Part shown: in pieces, positions 22,347 through 29,550 of the stretch
Layout: every line of letters begins with the position of its first letter
How positions within the stretch are numbered: the stretch's first letter is position 1
Origin: a virus
IMG/VR virus record: IMGVR_UViG_3300009000_000014
Location: 1-37,679 of that record
Length of the DNA: 37,679 nt
Direction: 5' to 3' (one strand)
Notes under the pieces: generated by a model
Seen by the model: the letters and a program-made list of their open reading frames with translations, nothing else
Databases searched by the model: none
What the model was told of the DNA's origin: nothing
Position numbers and translations under genes: made by a program

Positions 22347-22350
22347 AACT
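22319..22350 (+). repeat. Perfect 9-bp inverted repeat upstream of the lysozyme promoter
   Basis: AGTTTTACA at 22319-22327 and TGTAAAACT at 22342-22350 are exact inverted copies with a 14-base loop. The second arm ends two bases before TATAAATA. There is no T tract after it, so it is not a typical terminator; it could protect the 3' end of the hsp20 transcript or bind a protein near the promoter. Confidence 0.6.
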
Positions 22351-22352
22351 TA

Positions 22353-22360
22353 TATAAATA
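22353..22360 (+). promoter_or_regulatory. Late promoter TATAAATA for the lysozyme
   Basis: An exact TATAAATA octamer lies 51 bases before the lysozyme ATG. The predicted start near 22367 falls inside the downstream hairpin, so the mRNA would begin within or at the 5' side of that stem. Late timing suits a lysis enzyme. Confidence 0.78.
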
Positions 22361-22361
22361 A

Positions 22362-22381
22362 GGGGAGGCGAAAGTCTCCCC
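22362..22381 (+). terminator. GNRA-loop hairpin between hsp20 and lysozyme genes
   Basis: GGGGAGGC (22362-22369) pairs with GTCTCCCC (22374-22381) in an 8-bp stem with one G-T pair, closed by a GAAA tetraloop, and is followed by GATTTATTTT. It reads as a terminator for the regA-hsp20 region, placed just after the -10 of the late promoter. Late transcripts would start inside it and so could avoid forming the full stem. Confidence 0.75.
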
Positions 22382-22410
22382 GATTTATTTTAAACTAAGG
22401 AGTTAGCATA

Positions 22411-22857
22411 ATGAATAGAGAATCTGTATTCGAACAATTAAAAATCGACGAAGGCGTCGAGTATGAAGTTTACAAAGACCACCTTGGATATCCAACATTC
22501 GGTGTAGGTCATCTTATCCTCGAATCAGATCCAGAGCATGGCGCAGAAGTCGGAACTCCTGTGAGCGAAGATCGTGTTAAAGAATGCTTTGAAAAAGATC
22601 TAGACATCGCAATTGATGAGTGTAAAGTATTGTATGAAAACTGGGATGATTTTCCAGGTGAAGTACAAGAAGTTCTCGTCAACATGATGTTCAATATGGG
22701 TCGTCCACGTTTGAGTGGTTTTAAAAACTTTAAAGCGGCACTTGATGAAGGCGATTGGGCACGTGCTGGTGTTGAAGGTCGTGACTCCAGATGGTACAAA
22801 CAAGTAGGCAATCGTGCTGAAAGACTTATGGCACGTCTTGAGGCTCTAGCAGACTAG
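22411..22857 (+). CDS. e: T4-type lysozyme (endolysin)
   Basis: The 148-residue protein has the T4 lysozyme active site: E14, D23 and T29 in LKIDEGVEYEVYKDHLGYPTF, with the same spacing as T4 E11, D20 and T26, followed by GVGHLI. Further matches are EVLVNMMFNMGRPRLSGFKN and SRWYKQVGNRAERL at the C-terminus. It hydrolyses the bond between MurNAc and GlcNAc in peptidoglycan. There is no signal peptide, so it would need a holin; none is recognised here. AAGGAG precedes the ATG. A lysozyme domain of gp5 type is less likely because the protein stands alone. Confidence 0.93.
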   Translation: MNRESVFEQLKIDEGVEYEVYKDHLGYPTFGVGHLILESDPEHGAEVGTPVSEDRVKECFEKDLDIAIDECKVLYENWDDFPGEVQEVLVNMMFNMGRPRLSGFKNFKAALDEGDWARAGVEGRDSRWYKQVGNRAERLMARLEALAD

Positions 22858-22865
22858 GCAATAAA

Positions 22866-22949
22866 ATGGTATAGCGTCTATCTTTCGTAGCAAATACTGT
22901 AACATATAGATGGAACGAAGAAACCCAAAACTGGGATGAAGTGACGTAA
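22866..22949 (+). pseudogene. Possible remnant of a small gene
   Basis: In the 134-base gap before the polymerase, ATG at 22866 is followed by GTA and a TAG (22872-22874). The same frame then runs on, free of stops, for 24 codons to TAA, ending NTVTYRWNEETQNWDEVT. That tail looks like real protein, but it has no start codon of its own after the TAG. The overlapping frame from 22858 reads AIKWYSVYLS before stopping at 22888-22890. A small gene broken by an indel, or one needing frameshifting or readthrough, would explain this; chance cannot be excluded. Confidence 0.35.
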
Positions 22950-22956
22950 ATATCGC

Positions 22957-22985
22957 TTTACTTTTATTCTTGATTTTTATATAAT
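22957..22985 (+). promoter_or_regulatory. GCTTTACTTTTA promoter for DNA polymerase, start at the ATG
   Basis: CGCTTTACTTTTA contains TTTACT (22957-22962), and a perfect TATAAT (22980-22985) follows at 17 bp. The expected start, 6-7 bases after the -10, coincides with the A of the ATG at 22992, and no ribosome site lies between. The mRNA would be leaderless or nearly so. Confidence 0.8.
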
Positions 22986-22991
22986 GATATT

Positions 22992-24425
22992 ATGATCTTT
23001 TACACAAACACCTATTCCAGAGGAAACTTCGTCTACATTCGTGGCTATCACGATGGCAAACGATTCATGGACAAGATTCCGTATAAGCCAACATTTTTTG
23101 TCCCAGCGAAACAACAAACTCAATACAAAACGATTCATGGACAGTATGTCGAGCCGATAGAGCAGGGTTCGATACGTGAGGCACGTGACTTTCTTACTAA
23201 GTATGAAGACGTTGATGGATTCACCATCTATGGCTCTAACTCCTTCGCATATACTTGTCTTAATGAACAGCATGGCAAAGATTATGATGTAGACCTAATT
23301 CGTATCGCAAATATCGATATTGAGGTTGCATCTGAAGATGGCTTTCCAGATCCAGATCTTGCCAATCAAGAGATCACGGCAATTACTGTAAAATATAAAG
23401 ACACCTTCTTCGTTCTTGGTACAGGTGACTTCGAAACGGATCGTAATGACGTAAAGTATCTGAAGTGTAGCAATGAGAAAATTCTAATTCAGAACTTTAT
23501 CAACATGTGGGAGAAAATGGATGTTGACATTATTACTGGTTGGAACGTTCAGTTTTTTGATATTCCTTATCTGTGGAATCGTATTACTCGACTCTTTGAT
23601 GAGAAGGCAGCTTCCAAACTTTCGCCGTATGGCTTCGCTTATTCAAGAAGTGTTCGAATGATGAATAGAGAACACACCATCGTCGATCTTCCAGGATTGT
23701 GTGTTCTTGACTATCTCGAACTTTACAAAAAATTCACATACAGCAATCAGGAATCATATCGCCTTGATCACATAGCAACAGTTGAACTTGGTGAAAAGAA
23801 AATTGATTACTCTGAATATTCTAGCCTTCATCAACTTTATAAACTTGACTATCAAAAGTTTATAGAGTATAATATCAAAGACGTTGAACTTGTGGCGAAA
23901 ATTGAAGACAAGATGAAGTTGATTGAGATGGCTCTGGCTTTAGCATATGATGCGAAAGTAAATTATGATGATGTGTTCACGCAGGTGCGCATGTGGGATG
24001 TGCTCATTCACAATTATTTGATTGAGCGTAATATCGTCGTGCCACCCAAAACTGACAAGAGAAAAGATGCACAATATGCTGGCGCATATGTCAAAGATCC
24101 GCTCGTTGGTCAACATAACTGGGTCATGTCCTTTGACCTTAACAGTCTGTATCCGCATTTGATTATGCAATATAATATTTCTCCCGACACGTTCCTCAGC
24201 GGCGAGTATCAACAAGTTTCAATTGATAAAATTATTGAGCGTGATATTGAAACTCCAGATGATAAGGTGTTGTCTGCGAGTGGATATTATTTCTCACGTG
24301 ACAGTCAAGGATTTCTTCCTGCCATGATGGAGATGATGTATAATGAGCGTGTGATCTACAAAAAGAAAATGCTTGAAGCCGAATCCGAACTTGAAGAAGT
24401 GAATAGGAAACTTAAAGAGTTATGA
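22992..24425 (+). CDS. 43A: DNA polymerase gp43, N-terminal half (gp43A: exonuclease, palm start)
   Basis: This 477-residue family B polymerase part carries the 3'-5' exonuclease and the first polymerase motif. Exo I is NIDIEVASEDG near residue 107, Exo II GWNVQFFDIPYLWNR near 181-195, Exo III YNIKDVEL near 294-301; motif A is SFDLNSLYPHLIMQY near 379-393. It ends in the first fingers helix (MYNERVIYKKKMLEAESELE followed by EVNRKLKEL), so motifs B and C are missing and sit in the next gene. The stop TGA overlaps the ATG of gp43B. Together the two halves have about 840 residues, like an intact marine gp43. A sequencing indel is the alternative explanation. Confidence 0.93.
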   Translation: MIFYTNTYSRGNFVYIRGYHDGKRFMDKIPYKPTFFVPAKQQTQYKTIHGQYVEPIEQGSIREARDFLTKYEDVDGFTIYGSNSFAYTCLNEQHGKDYDVDLIRIANIDIEVASEDGFPDPDLANQEITAITVKYKDTFFVLGTGDFETDRNDVKYLKCSNEKILIQNFINMWEKMDVDIITGWNVQFFDIPYLWNRITRLFDEKAASKLSPYGFAYSRSVRMMNREHTIVDLPGLCVLDYLELYKKFTYSNQESYRLDHIATVELGEKKIDYSEYSSLHQLYKLDYQKFIEYNIKDVELVAKIEDKMKLIEMALALAYDAKVNYDDVFTQVRMWDVLIHNYLIERNIVVPPKTDKRKDAQYAGAYVKDPLVGQHNWVMSFDLNSLYPHLIMQYNISPDTFLSGEYQQVSIDKIIERDIETPDDKVLSASGYYFSRDSQGFLPAMMEMMYNERVIYKKKMLEAESELEEVNRKLKEL

Positions 24426-25513
24426 ACAAGAACGAACTCCTACAGCGCAAAGCACAGCTGGAGAAGGATATCTCCAAATACAAAAACCTTCAGCTTGCCA
24501 AAAAGGTTCAGCTAAACTCAGCTTATGGCGCACTTGGTAACAAATACTTTCGCTTCTTTGATATTCGCCAAGCGGAATCTATCACGCTATCTGGTCAGCT
24601 TTCTATCAAATGGATTGAACGTCGTGTGAATGAATATATGAACAAACTACTTGAAACCGATGACGTTGATTATGTTATTGCTTCAGATACAGACAGTTTG
24701 TATATTCGTTTTGACGAACTTGTCAATAAGATATTCCCTAATGGTGCAAGCGACGATGAGATTGTTAATTGGCTTGACAAAGCAGCAAAGCAAAAGATCG
24801 AGCCATTCATTGATAAGAAATATCAAGAACTCGCAAACCTGATGAATGCTTATGATCAGAAAATGTTTATGAAGCGTGAGGCGATCGCAAACAAAGGTAT
24901 CTGGACTGCCAAGAAGCGTTACATTCTCAATGTATATGATAATGAAGGTGTGAGATATTCTGAACCAAAACTGAAGATGATGGGTATTGAAGCGGTTAAG
25001 TCGTCAACTCCAGCATCTTGTCGTGATAGCATTAAGAAAGCACTTGGCATTATCATGAATGAAGATGAGACTGCGGTGCAAAAATACATATCAAACTTTC
25101 GTAAAGAGTTTAGTAAACTGCCATTTGAAGATGTTGCCTTTCCTAGATCGGTATCAGATTTGTCCAGCTATCAAACTCGAAGTAAAGACTTTGAACTGAA
25201 AAAGGGAACTCCTATTCATGTTCGTGGAAGTCTGGTCTATAATCATCTTCTCAAAGAATACAATCTCACCAAACAGTATGAAACCATCAAGGATGGCGAA
25301 AAGATTAAGTTTTGTTATTTGAAAATACCTAATCCGACTCGCCAAAATATTATATCTATTGTGACAACTCTCCCGAAGGAATTTCAGCTTGATAAATATA
25401 TCGACTATGACCTTCAGTTTGACAAGGCATTCCTTGAGCCACTCAGAATTATTTTGGAGAGTATTGGCTGGTCATCAGAACATAAACAAACATTAGAGGA
25501 CTTTTTCGGATGA
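24422..25513 (+). CDS. 43B: DNA polymerase gp43, C-terminal half (gp43B: fingers, palm, thumb)
   Basis: The 363-residue product begins with a helical stretch NELLQRKAQLEKDISKYKNL and continues with motif B, LAKKVQLNSAYGALGNKYF, near residues 25-43, the ITLSGQLSIKWIERR helix, motif C ASDTDSLYIRF near 86-96 carrying the catalytic aspartates, and the thumb. The C-terminus LEDFFG resembles the clamp-binding tail of T4 gp43. The start ATG overlaps the gp43A stop by four bases in the -1 frame, so it is translationally coupled. The halves should associate through the paired fingers helices, as described for the split gp43 of some Aeromonas T4-like phages. Confidence 0.93.
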   Translation: MNKNELLQRKAQLEKDISKYKNLQLAKKVQLNSAYGALGNKYFRFFDIRQAESITLSGQLSIKWIERRVNEYMNKLLETDDVDYVIASDTDSLYIRFDELVNKIFPNGASDDEIVNWLDKAAKQKIEPFIDKKYQELANLMNAYDQKMFMKREAIANKGIWTAKKRYILNVYDNEGVRYSEPKLKMMGIEAVKSSTPASCRDSIKKALGIIMNEDETAVQKYISNFRKEFSKLPFEDVAFPRSVSDLSSYQTRSKDFELKKGTPIHVRGSLVYNHLLKEYNLTKQYETIKDGEKIKFCYLKIPNPTRQNIISIVTTLPKEFQLDKYIDYDLQFDKAFLEPLRIILESIGWSSEHKQTLEDFFG

Positions 25514-25770
25514 GCGACGAATTTGATTTTGGCTTCTTCGCTGTCGATGAGACAGAGTTGGAAGCTGTTCAACAAACTACAGCAAAAGCAGAGTCAGCAG
25601 AAAAAAATGTCTTGACTTTACAAGAGAAATGCGATACATTATACAATATGGTAATGCCGTTGCTGAACAACTTGGCTAAAAATCCTGAGAAGGATTATAT
25701 CTATTGGCCAAACAGATTAAGTAAGATTGAACAATTCAGAGACAAACTTGATGAGGTGTATACAGGATGA
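25510..25770 (+). CDS. Conserved hypothetical protein after gp43
   Basis: It starts at an ATG overlapping the gp43B stop by four bases. The 86 residues comprise an acidic, aromatic N-terminus (MSDEFDFGFFAVDETELEAV), a helical, coiled-coil-like middle (VLTLQEKCDTLYNMVMPLLN) and NPEKDYIYWPNRLSKIEQFR. The YIYWPNR segment looks strongly conserved-type and is, as far as I recall, found after gp43 or before uvsX in other marine T4-like phages. The function is unknown; the position suggests a replication accessory role. Confidence 0.8.
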   Translation: MSDEFDFGFFAVDETELEAVQQTTAKAESAEKNVLTLQEKCDTLYNMVMPLLNNLAKNPEKDYIYWPNRLSKIEQFRDKLDEVYTG

Positions 25771-25940
25771 ATGAAATTTTTGGCGAATATGACGCTGACA
25801 AAGTTGGCGAAAAATTAAGAGAAGAACATGTGGTGATTGAACGAGAGGGTGATAGAATTCTTTTGAAAAAATACATTCGCCGTTATTATCCTGGTTCTTA
25901 TTATGGCTATACAGATTCTTACACCGTGGAGGTTTTATAA
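25767..25940 (+). CDS. Small hypothetical protein before uvsX
   Basis: The ATG at 25767 overlaps the previous stop and follows ACAGGA. It encodes 57 residues: MNEIFGEYDADKVGEKLREE, then HVVIEREGDRILLKKYIRRY and a tyrosine-rich end with YPGSYYGYTDSYTVEVL. The stop shares TAATG with the uvsX start. A small beta-rich basic protein is likely; no family is recognised. The coupling on both sides supports expression. Confidence 0.75.
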   Translation: MNEIFGEYDADKVGEKLREEHVVIEREGDRILLKKYIRRYYPGSYYGYTDSYTVEVL

Positions 25941-27001
25941 TGAGTGATTTTTTAAATAGTGTGATCAGTGGTATCGATGGAACAAATATTGCTTCAACTG
26001 GTGAAAATAGTTCTGAGTTCTCTGGAGCCATTGACACTGGTTCTTACATTTTAAATGCAGCATTGTCAGGCAGTTTATTTGGTGGTGTGCCAAATAACAA
26101 GATCACCGCATTTGCTGGTGAGTCTGCCACTGGTAAAACTTTCGTCGTGCTTGGCGTGTTGAAACGTTTTCTTGATGATAACCCTACAGGCGGTGTTGTT
26201 TATTTTGATACAGAAGCTGCAGTAACAAAAGAGATGATGGAAACACGTGGTATCGATGTCAGCCGTGTTGCTATTTCTGAGCCACAATCTATTGAAGAGT
26301 TTCGTACTAATGCTGTTCGTATGCTTACAAAGTACATTGAAACTAGCAAGAAAGATCGCCCACCAATGATGATGGTTCTTGATTCTCTTGGTATGCTCTC
26401 ATCTGCTAAAGAACTTGAAGATGTCGAAAGCGGTAAGGCTGCACGTGACATGACCAAAGCACAATTGCTTCGTGGTACGTTCCGTGTTCTTTCGTTGAAA
26501 CTTGCAAAAGCTGGAGTTCCTCTGCTTGTCACCAATCACGTTTATGATGTCGTAGGATCTTATGTTCCTATGAAAGAAATTAGTGGTGGCTCTGGTCTTA
26601 AATATGCAGCATCGTCAATCGCTATGCTTTCAAAGAAGAAAGATAAAGATGGAACTGATGTTGTTGGTAACATCATCAAAGTCAAGATGCATAAATCTCG
26701 TTTCACCAAAGAAGAAAAGATGGTTGAAGTAAAACTGTCTTACGATAAAGGTCTCGATCGTTATTATGGTCTGCTTGACCTTGCCGAGAAATATGACATC
26801 ATCAAAAAAGTTTCTACACGATACGAACTTCCTGATGGAACTAAAGTATTCGGCAAGAATATTAATGAAGAACCTGAAAAATATTTCACTGATGATATTA
26901 TGCAACAACTTGAGGTGGCTGCGAAAGCGGAGTTTATGTATGGCCAGGAACAGGAAATTAAACAAGATCAAGAATATTCAGATGCGGAGGCGGCTGAGTA
27001 A
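25940..27001 (+). CDS. uvsX: UvsX RecA-like recombinase
   Basis: The 353-residue protein has a RecA core: Walker A GESATGKT near residues 60-67, GGVVYFDTEAAVTKEMMETR (the catalytic Glu strand), Walker B MMMVLDSLGML near 134-144, the DNA-binding loop region after DVESGKAARDMTKAQLLRGT, VPLLVTNHVYDV and ISGGSGLKYAASSIAML. It forms filaments on ssDNA, catalyses strand invasion and starts recombination-dependent replication with UvsY and gp41. GTGGAGG lies just before the start. Confidence 0.96.
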   Translation: MSDFLNSVISGIDGTNIASTGENSSEFSGAIDTGSYILNAALSGSLFGGVPNNKITAFAGESATGKTFVVLGVLKRFLDDNPTGGVVYFDTEAAVTKEMMETRGIDVSRVAISEPQSIEEFRTNAVRMLTKYIETSKKDRPPMMMVLDSLGMLSSAKELEDVESGKAARDMTKAQLLRGTFRVLSLKLAKAGVPLLVTNHVYDVVGSYVPMKEISGGSGLKYAASSIAMLSKKKDKDGTDVVGNIIKVKMHKSRFTKEEKMVEVKLSYDKGLDRYYGLLDLAEKYDIIKKVSTRYELPDGTKVFGKNINEEPEKYFTDDIMQQLEVAAKAEFMYGQEQEIKQDQEYSDAEAAE

Positions 27002-27002
27002 T

Positions 27003-27152
27003 ATGGGTATTGGATTTCCCGAAGACTTTAAATCAACAGAAGAAAAAGAATTTTGGCATCACTTTTGCCCAGTGCAAGGTGGTAAAATTGGATTTGAAAA
27101 AGGAGCAGAATGTGACTGGTGTGGAAGAAGTGAAGACGACGATACAGTATGA
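27003..27152 (+). CDS. 49-residue cysteine-containing small protein
   Basis: The ATG at 27003 comes two bases after the uvsX stop. The product reads MGIGFPEDFKSTEEKEFWHH, then FCPVQGGKIGFEKGAECDWC and an acidic end GRSEDDDTV. Two His, one Cys and a later CxxC (HHFC, CDWC) could form a zinc site. It overlaps the next gene by 41 bases. It looks like a conserved small phage protein, but its role is unknown. Confidence 0.72.
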   Translation: MGIGFPEDFKSTEEKEFWHHFCPVQGGKIGFEKGAECDWCGRSEDDDTV

Positions 27153-27453
27153 AATTATAGAACACCCTAAAGCGTTTCATGATGAGCATTGGTGCATTAG
27201 AATTGCTGAAGGCGAATATGAGGGTGTTGTTTATCAGTATGACACAATTGAAATGAAAATCGAAGAGACAGAAGAAGGTGATGCTGTCATAAAATTTGAT
27301 TACATAAAAGTTGACAATCCTAATGATTTAGACCTTGACTCAAATGAATTTGTGACTATAATAGGTGATATTCTTACTGAATTTCTGCAACGCTATCTAG
27401 AGGAAACTGATGAGCAACATGGAACTGGTGGTGCTGAAGCACCTGTTGAATGA
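27112..27453 (+). CDS. Conserved hypothetical protein before gp41
   Basis: I chose the GTG at 27112 because AGGAG at 27101-27105 precedes it at ideal distance; the frame extends upstream to 27010, but only over the previous gene. The 113 residues contain IQYEIIEHPKAFHDEHWCIR, EYEGVVYQYDTIEMKIEE, then strands and a helix GDILTEFLQRYLEE. It seems to be a single mixed alpha/beta domain. It overlaps the gp41 start by 44 bases. No function is known; the neighbours are UvsX and the helicase. Confidence 0.78.
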   Translation: MTGVEEVKTTIQYEIIEHPKAFHDEHWCIRIAEGEYEGVVYQYDTIEMKIEETEEGDAVIKFDYIKVDNPNDLDLDSNEFVTIIGDILTEFLQRYLEETDEQHGTGGAEAPVE

Positions 27454-28831
27454 TGAAGACTATGCGAGAAGAACACTACCATATTTGAAAGAAGAATATT
27501 TTTCTGATAGAATAGAGAAAAACGTTTATCGTCATATTGATGACTTCATTAAGAAGTACAATAATCAGCCAACAAGAGAAGCGTTGATTATTGAAATGGA
27601 TAATGATGGTAAGATTTCTGATGAAGAGTTTTCAAGAACAACATCATACATCGGAAATCTTGTGATTGAAGAGGAAGAAGATCGTGAATGGCTTATTGAA
27701 AAGACTGAAAAGTTTTGTCAAGAAAAAGCAATTTATAATGCCATTATGGAATCTATTGGTATCATTGATGGGGAAGATAAGGGTAAAGACAAAGGCTCTA
27801 TTCCTGAAATATTGGCTGACGCTCTTTCTGTTAGTTTTGATCCTCATATCGGGCATGACTTTATTGACGATTCTGACAATCGTTATGATTTTTATCATCG
27901 CATAGAAGAACGCATTCCCTTTGACCTTGAATATCTAAATGCAATCACGAAGGGTGGTCTCCCAAATAAAACTCTTAATATAATTCTTGCTGGTACAGGC
28001 GTTGGTAAATCCTTGGCGATGTGTCATATGGCGGCTGCTAATCTGCTCAATGGTAAGAATGTGTTGTACATCACAATGGAGATGGCTGAGGAAAAGATCG
28101 CTGAACGTATCGACGCTAATTTGTTGAATGTTACTTTGGACAATCTAAAAGAATTACCAAAGGCGATGTATGATCAAAAGATACAACGAGTCAAAGGTAA
28201 AACTTCTGGCAAGTTGATCATTAAAGAATATCCTACAGCTGGCGCACACGTTGGACATTTTCGTCATCTAATCAACGAACTTAAACTCAAGCGTCAGTTC
28301 AAACCTGATATCATTTATGTTGACTATTTGAATATCTGTATGTCGTCTCGTATTCGTACAGGGTCTAACGTCAACTCTTATACTCTAGTCAAAGCTATCG
28401 CTGAAGAACTTCGTGGCTTGGCTGTTGAGATGGTTGTTCCTATCATCTCTGCTACTCAAACGACAAGAAGTGGTTTTACAAACTCTGATGTTGGTCTTGA
28501 AGACACTTCAGAATCATTTGGCTTGCCAGCAACGGCAGACTTTATGATTGCTCTTATCTCAACTGAAGAACTGCAAGAACTTGATCAGATTATGGTCAAG
28601 CAGTTGAAGAATCGCTACAATGATCCAAATATCAATAAGCGATTTGTCGTTGGTGTCGATCGTGCTAAGATGCGTCTATATGATGCAGAAGTCTCGGCGC
28701 AAGACGGTGTTATGTCCGACAAACCAGTTATGGACAATGCTGAGTTTGGTCAACGATATGACGAGGAAGAAAAGATGAAATGGTCGACCAAGAAAATGGG
28801 CAGAAAAGATTTTAGTGGTATCAAGATATAA
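27410..28831 (+). CDS. 41: gp41 replicative DNA helicase (DnaB-type)
   Basis: The 473-residue protein has an N-terminal helical domain (residues 1-140, LKHLLNDEDYARRTLPYLKE) and a RecA-type helicase domain with Walker A GTGVGKSLA near 195-203, NVLYITMEMAEEKIAERI (H1a), Walker B PDIIYVDYLN near 300-309, ISATQTTRSG (H3) and VGVDRAKMRLYD (H4). It is the hexameric 5'-3' helicase of the lagging strand, loaded by gp59 and paired with primase gp61, neither of which is in this window. The C-terminus is basic (STKKMGRKDFSGIKI). Confidence 0.96.
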   Translation: MSNMELVVLKHLLNDEDYARRTLPYLKEEYFSDRIEKNVYRHIDDFIKKYNNQPTREALIIEMDNDGKISDEEFSRTTSYIGNLVIEEEEDREWLIEKTEKFCQEKAIYNAIMESIGIIDGEDKGKDKGSIPEILADALSVSFDPHIGHDFIDDSDNRYDFYHRIEERIPFDLEYLNAITKGGLPNKTLNIILAGTGVGKSLAMCHMAAANLLNGKNVLYITMEMAEEKIAERIDANLLNVTLDNLKELPKAMYDQKIQRVKGKTSGKLIIKEYPTAGAHVGHFRHLINELKLKRQFKPDIIYVDYLNICMSSRIRTGSNVNSYTLVKAIAEELRGLAVEMVVPIISATQTTRSGFTNSDVGLEDTSESFGLPATADFMIALISTEELQELDQIMVKQLKNRYNDPNINKRFVVGVDRAKMRLYDAEVSAQDGVMSDKPVMDNAEFGQRYDEEEKMKWSTKKMGRKDFSGIKI

Positions 28832-28844
28832 TCGAGGAGCAGAA

Positions 28845-29012
28845 ATGAAATACGAAGTTCGCCGCCATGGCAAAAAATATAAGATATATGAAATACCAAC
28901 GAAGCAATACATTCATTATAGCTGGAGTAGAGTTTCTGCAGAAGAACTCTGTAGATCCCTCAATAAAGGCTCTGGATTTGACGGAAATACACCCCCATTT
29001 TTTGTGAAATAA
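28845..29012 (+). CDS. Small basic hypothetical protein after gp41
   Basis: The ATG at 28845 has GAGGAG at 28834-28839. The 55 residues start MKYEVRRHGKKYKIYEIPTK and end with GFDGNTPPFFVK, with EELCRSLNKG as a short helix. Strands in the first half and SAEELCRSLN resemble small beta-beta-alpha domains. It is the last gene before a promoter at 29017. No function is recognised. Confidence 0.72.
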   Translation: MKYEVRRHGKKYKIYEIPTKQYIHYSWSRVSAEELCRSLNKGSGFDGNTPPFFVK

Positions 29013-29045
29013 ATGCTTTACTTTTATTCATAAATATGCTATTCT
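29012..29045 (+). promoter_or_regulatory. GCTTTACTTTTA promoter before the peptidase gene
   Basis: AATGCTTTACTTTTATTC contains TTTACT (29017-29022); TATTCT (29040-29045) follows at 17 bp and has TGC directly upstream (29037-29039), an extended -10. Twelve bases, GCTTTACTTTTA, are identical to the gp43A promoter and to the VWA promoter. The start near 29052 leaves about 13 bases to the ATG at 29065, including GAGAGGTG. Confidence 0.78.
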
Positions 29046-29064
29046 AAGAATAGAGAGGTGCTTA

Positions 29065-29511
29065 ATGCTAGTTTTAGAAGTTAGAGGCGGTAGCAAAACC
29101 AAGCGCAAGCGAGTAGCAGACGCCGCATATTACGCATATTCAGAACTATTACCAAGAAGGAAGAAACCAGTTTACCTCGAGATAGATATAGAGCGTGTAG
29201 AGAAGGGGTTTGAGGGTTTTTGTCACGAAAGCGGCGAGGACGAGTATTACATAGAGGTCAGTAATAAGATTAAGTCAGAAGACCTTATTACCGCAATTTT
29301 TCACGAAATGGTACATATAAAACAAGGGGTTAGAAAAGAACTAATCGAAAAAGAGGGCAGGCAGTATTGGAAGGGCGAAGACCACACCAACACCGAATAT
29401 TACGACCAGCCTTGGGAGATAGAAGCATATCAGCTTCAAGAGGAACTTTTAGAAAAATACAAAAAAAGCGGTTTTTTTACAAAAAAACACTTGACCTTAA
29501 TTGAAATTTAG
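29065..29511 (+). CDS. HExxH zinc metallopeptidase-like protein
   Basis: This 148-residue protein holds FHEMVHIKQG (HExxH near residues 79-83), preceded by a strand and helix EYYIEVSNKIKSEDLITAI and followed by PWEIEAYQLQEEL, whose Glu could be the third zinc ligand. The arrangement suits a minimal SprT-like or related zincin domain. The N-terminal part is basic (GGSKTKRKRVADAAYYAYSE). The 3' end is a run of A7, GCGG, T7, AC, A7. It starts a new transcript after gp41. The substrate is unknown. Confidence 0.75.
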   Translation: MLVLEVRGGSKTKRKRVADAAYYAYSELLPRRKKPVYLEIDIERVEKGFEGFCHESGEDEYYIEVSNKIKSEDLITAIFHEMVHIKQGVRKELIEKEGRQYWKGEDHTNTEYYDQPWEIEAYQLQEELLEKYKKSGFFTKKHLTLIEI

Positions 29512-29519
29512 TCTACAAT
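29491..29519 (+). promoter_or_regulatory. Sigma70-like promoter before the 29551 gene
   Basis: TTGACC (29491-29496) and TACAAT (29514-29519) are 17 bp apart. The -35 lies in the last codons of the peptidase gene, and the start near 29526 is 25 bases before the chosen ATG at 29551. TTGACCTTAATTG also resembles the TTTACTTTAATTG element at 16667. Confidence 0.68.
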
Positions 29520-29550
29520 TAAGTATAGTTAAATGAGAGAGGAAATGAAT

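Noticed and set aside
25612-25640. TTGACT and TACATT with 17 bp between them, inside the gene before uvsX
   Set aside because: The -10 is weak and the site is deep inside a coupled operon; kept out for lack of support.
29461-29488. A7-GCGG-T7-AC-A7 hairpins at the end of the peptidase gene
   Set aside because: Stems are only A-T pairs, they lie inside codons for KKSGFFTKK, and the promoter at 29491 explains the junction better; terminator function is doubtful.
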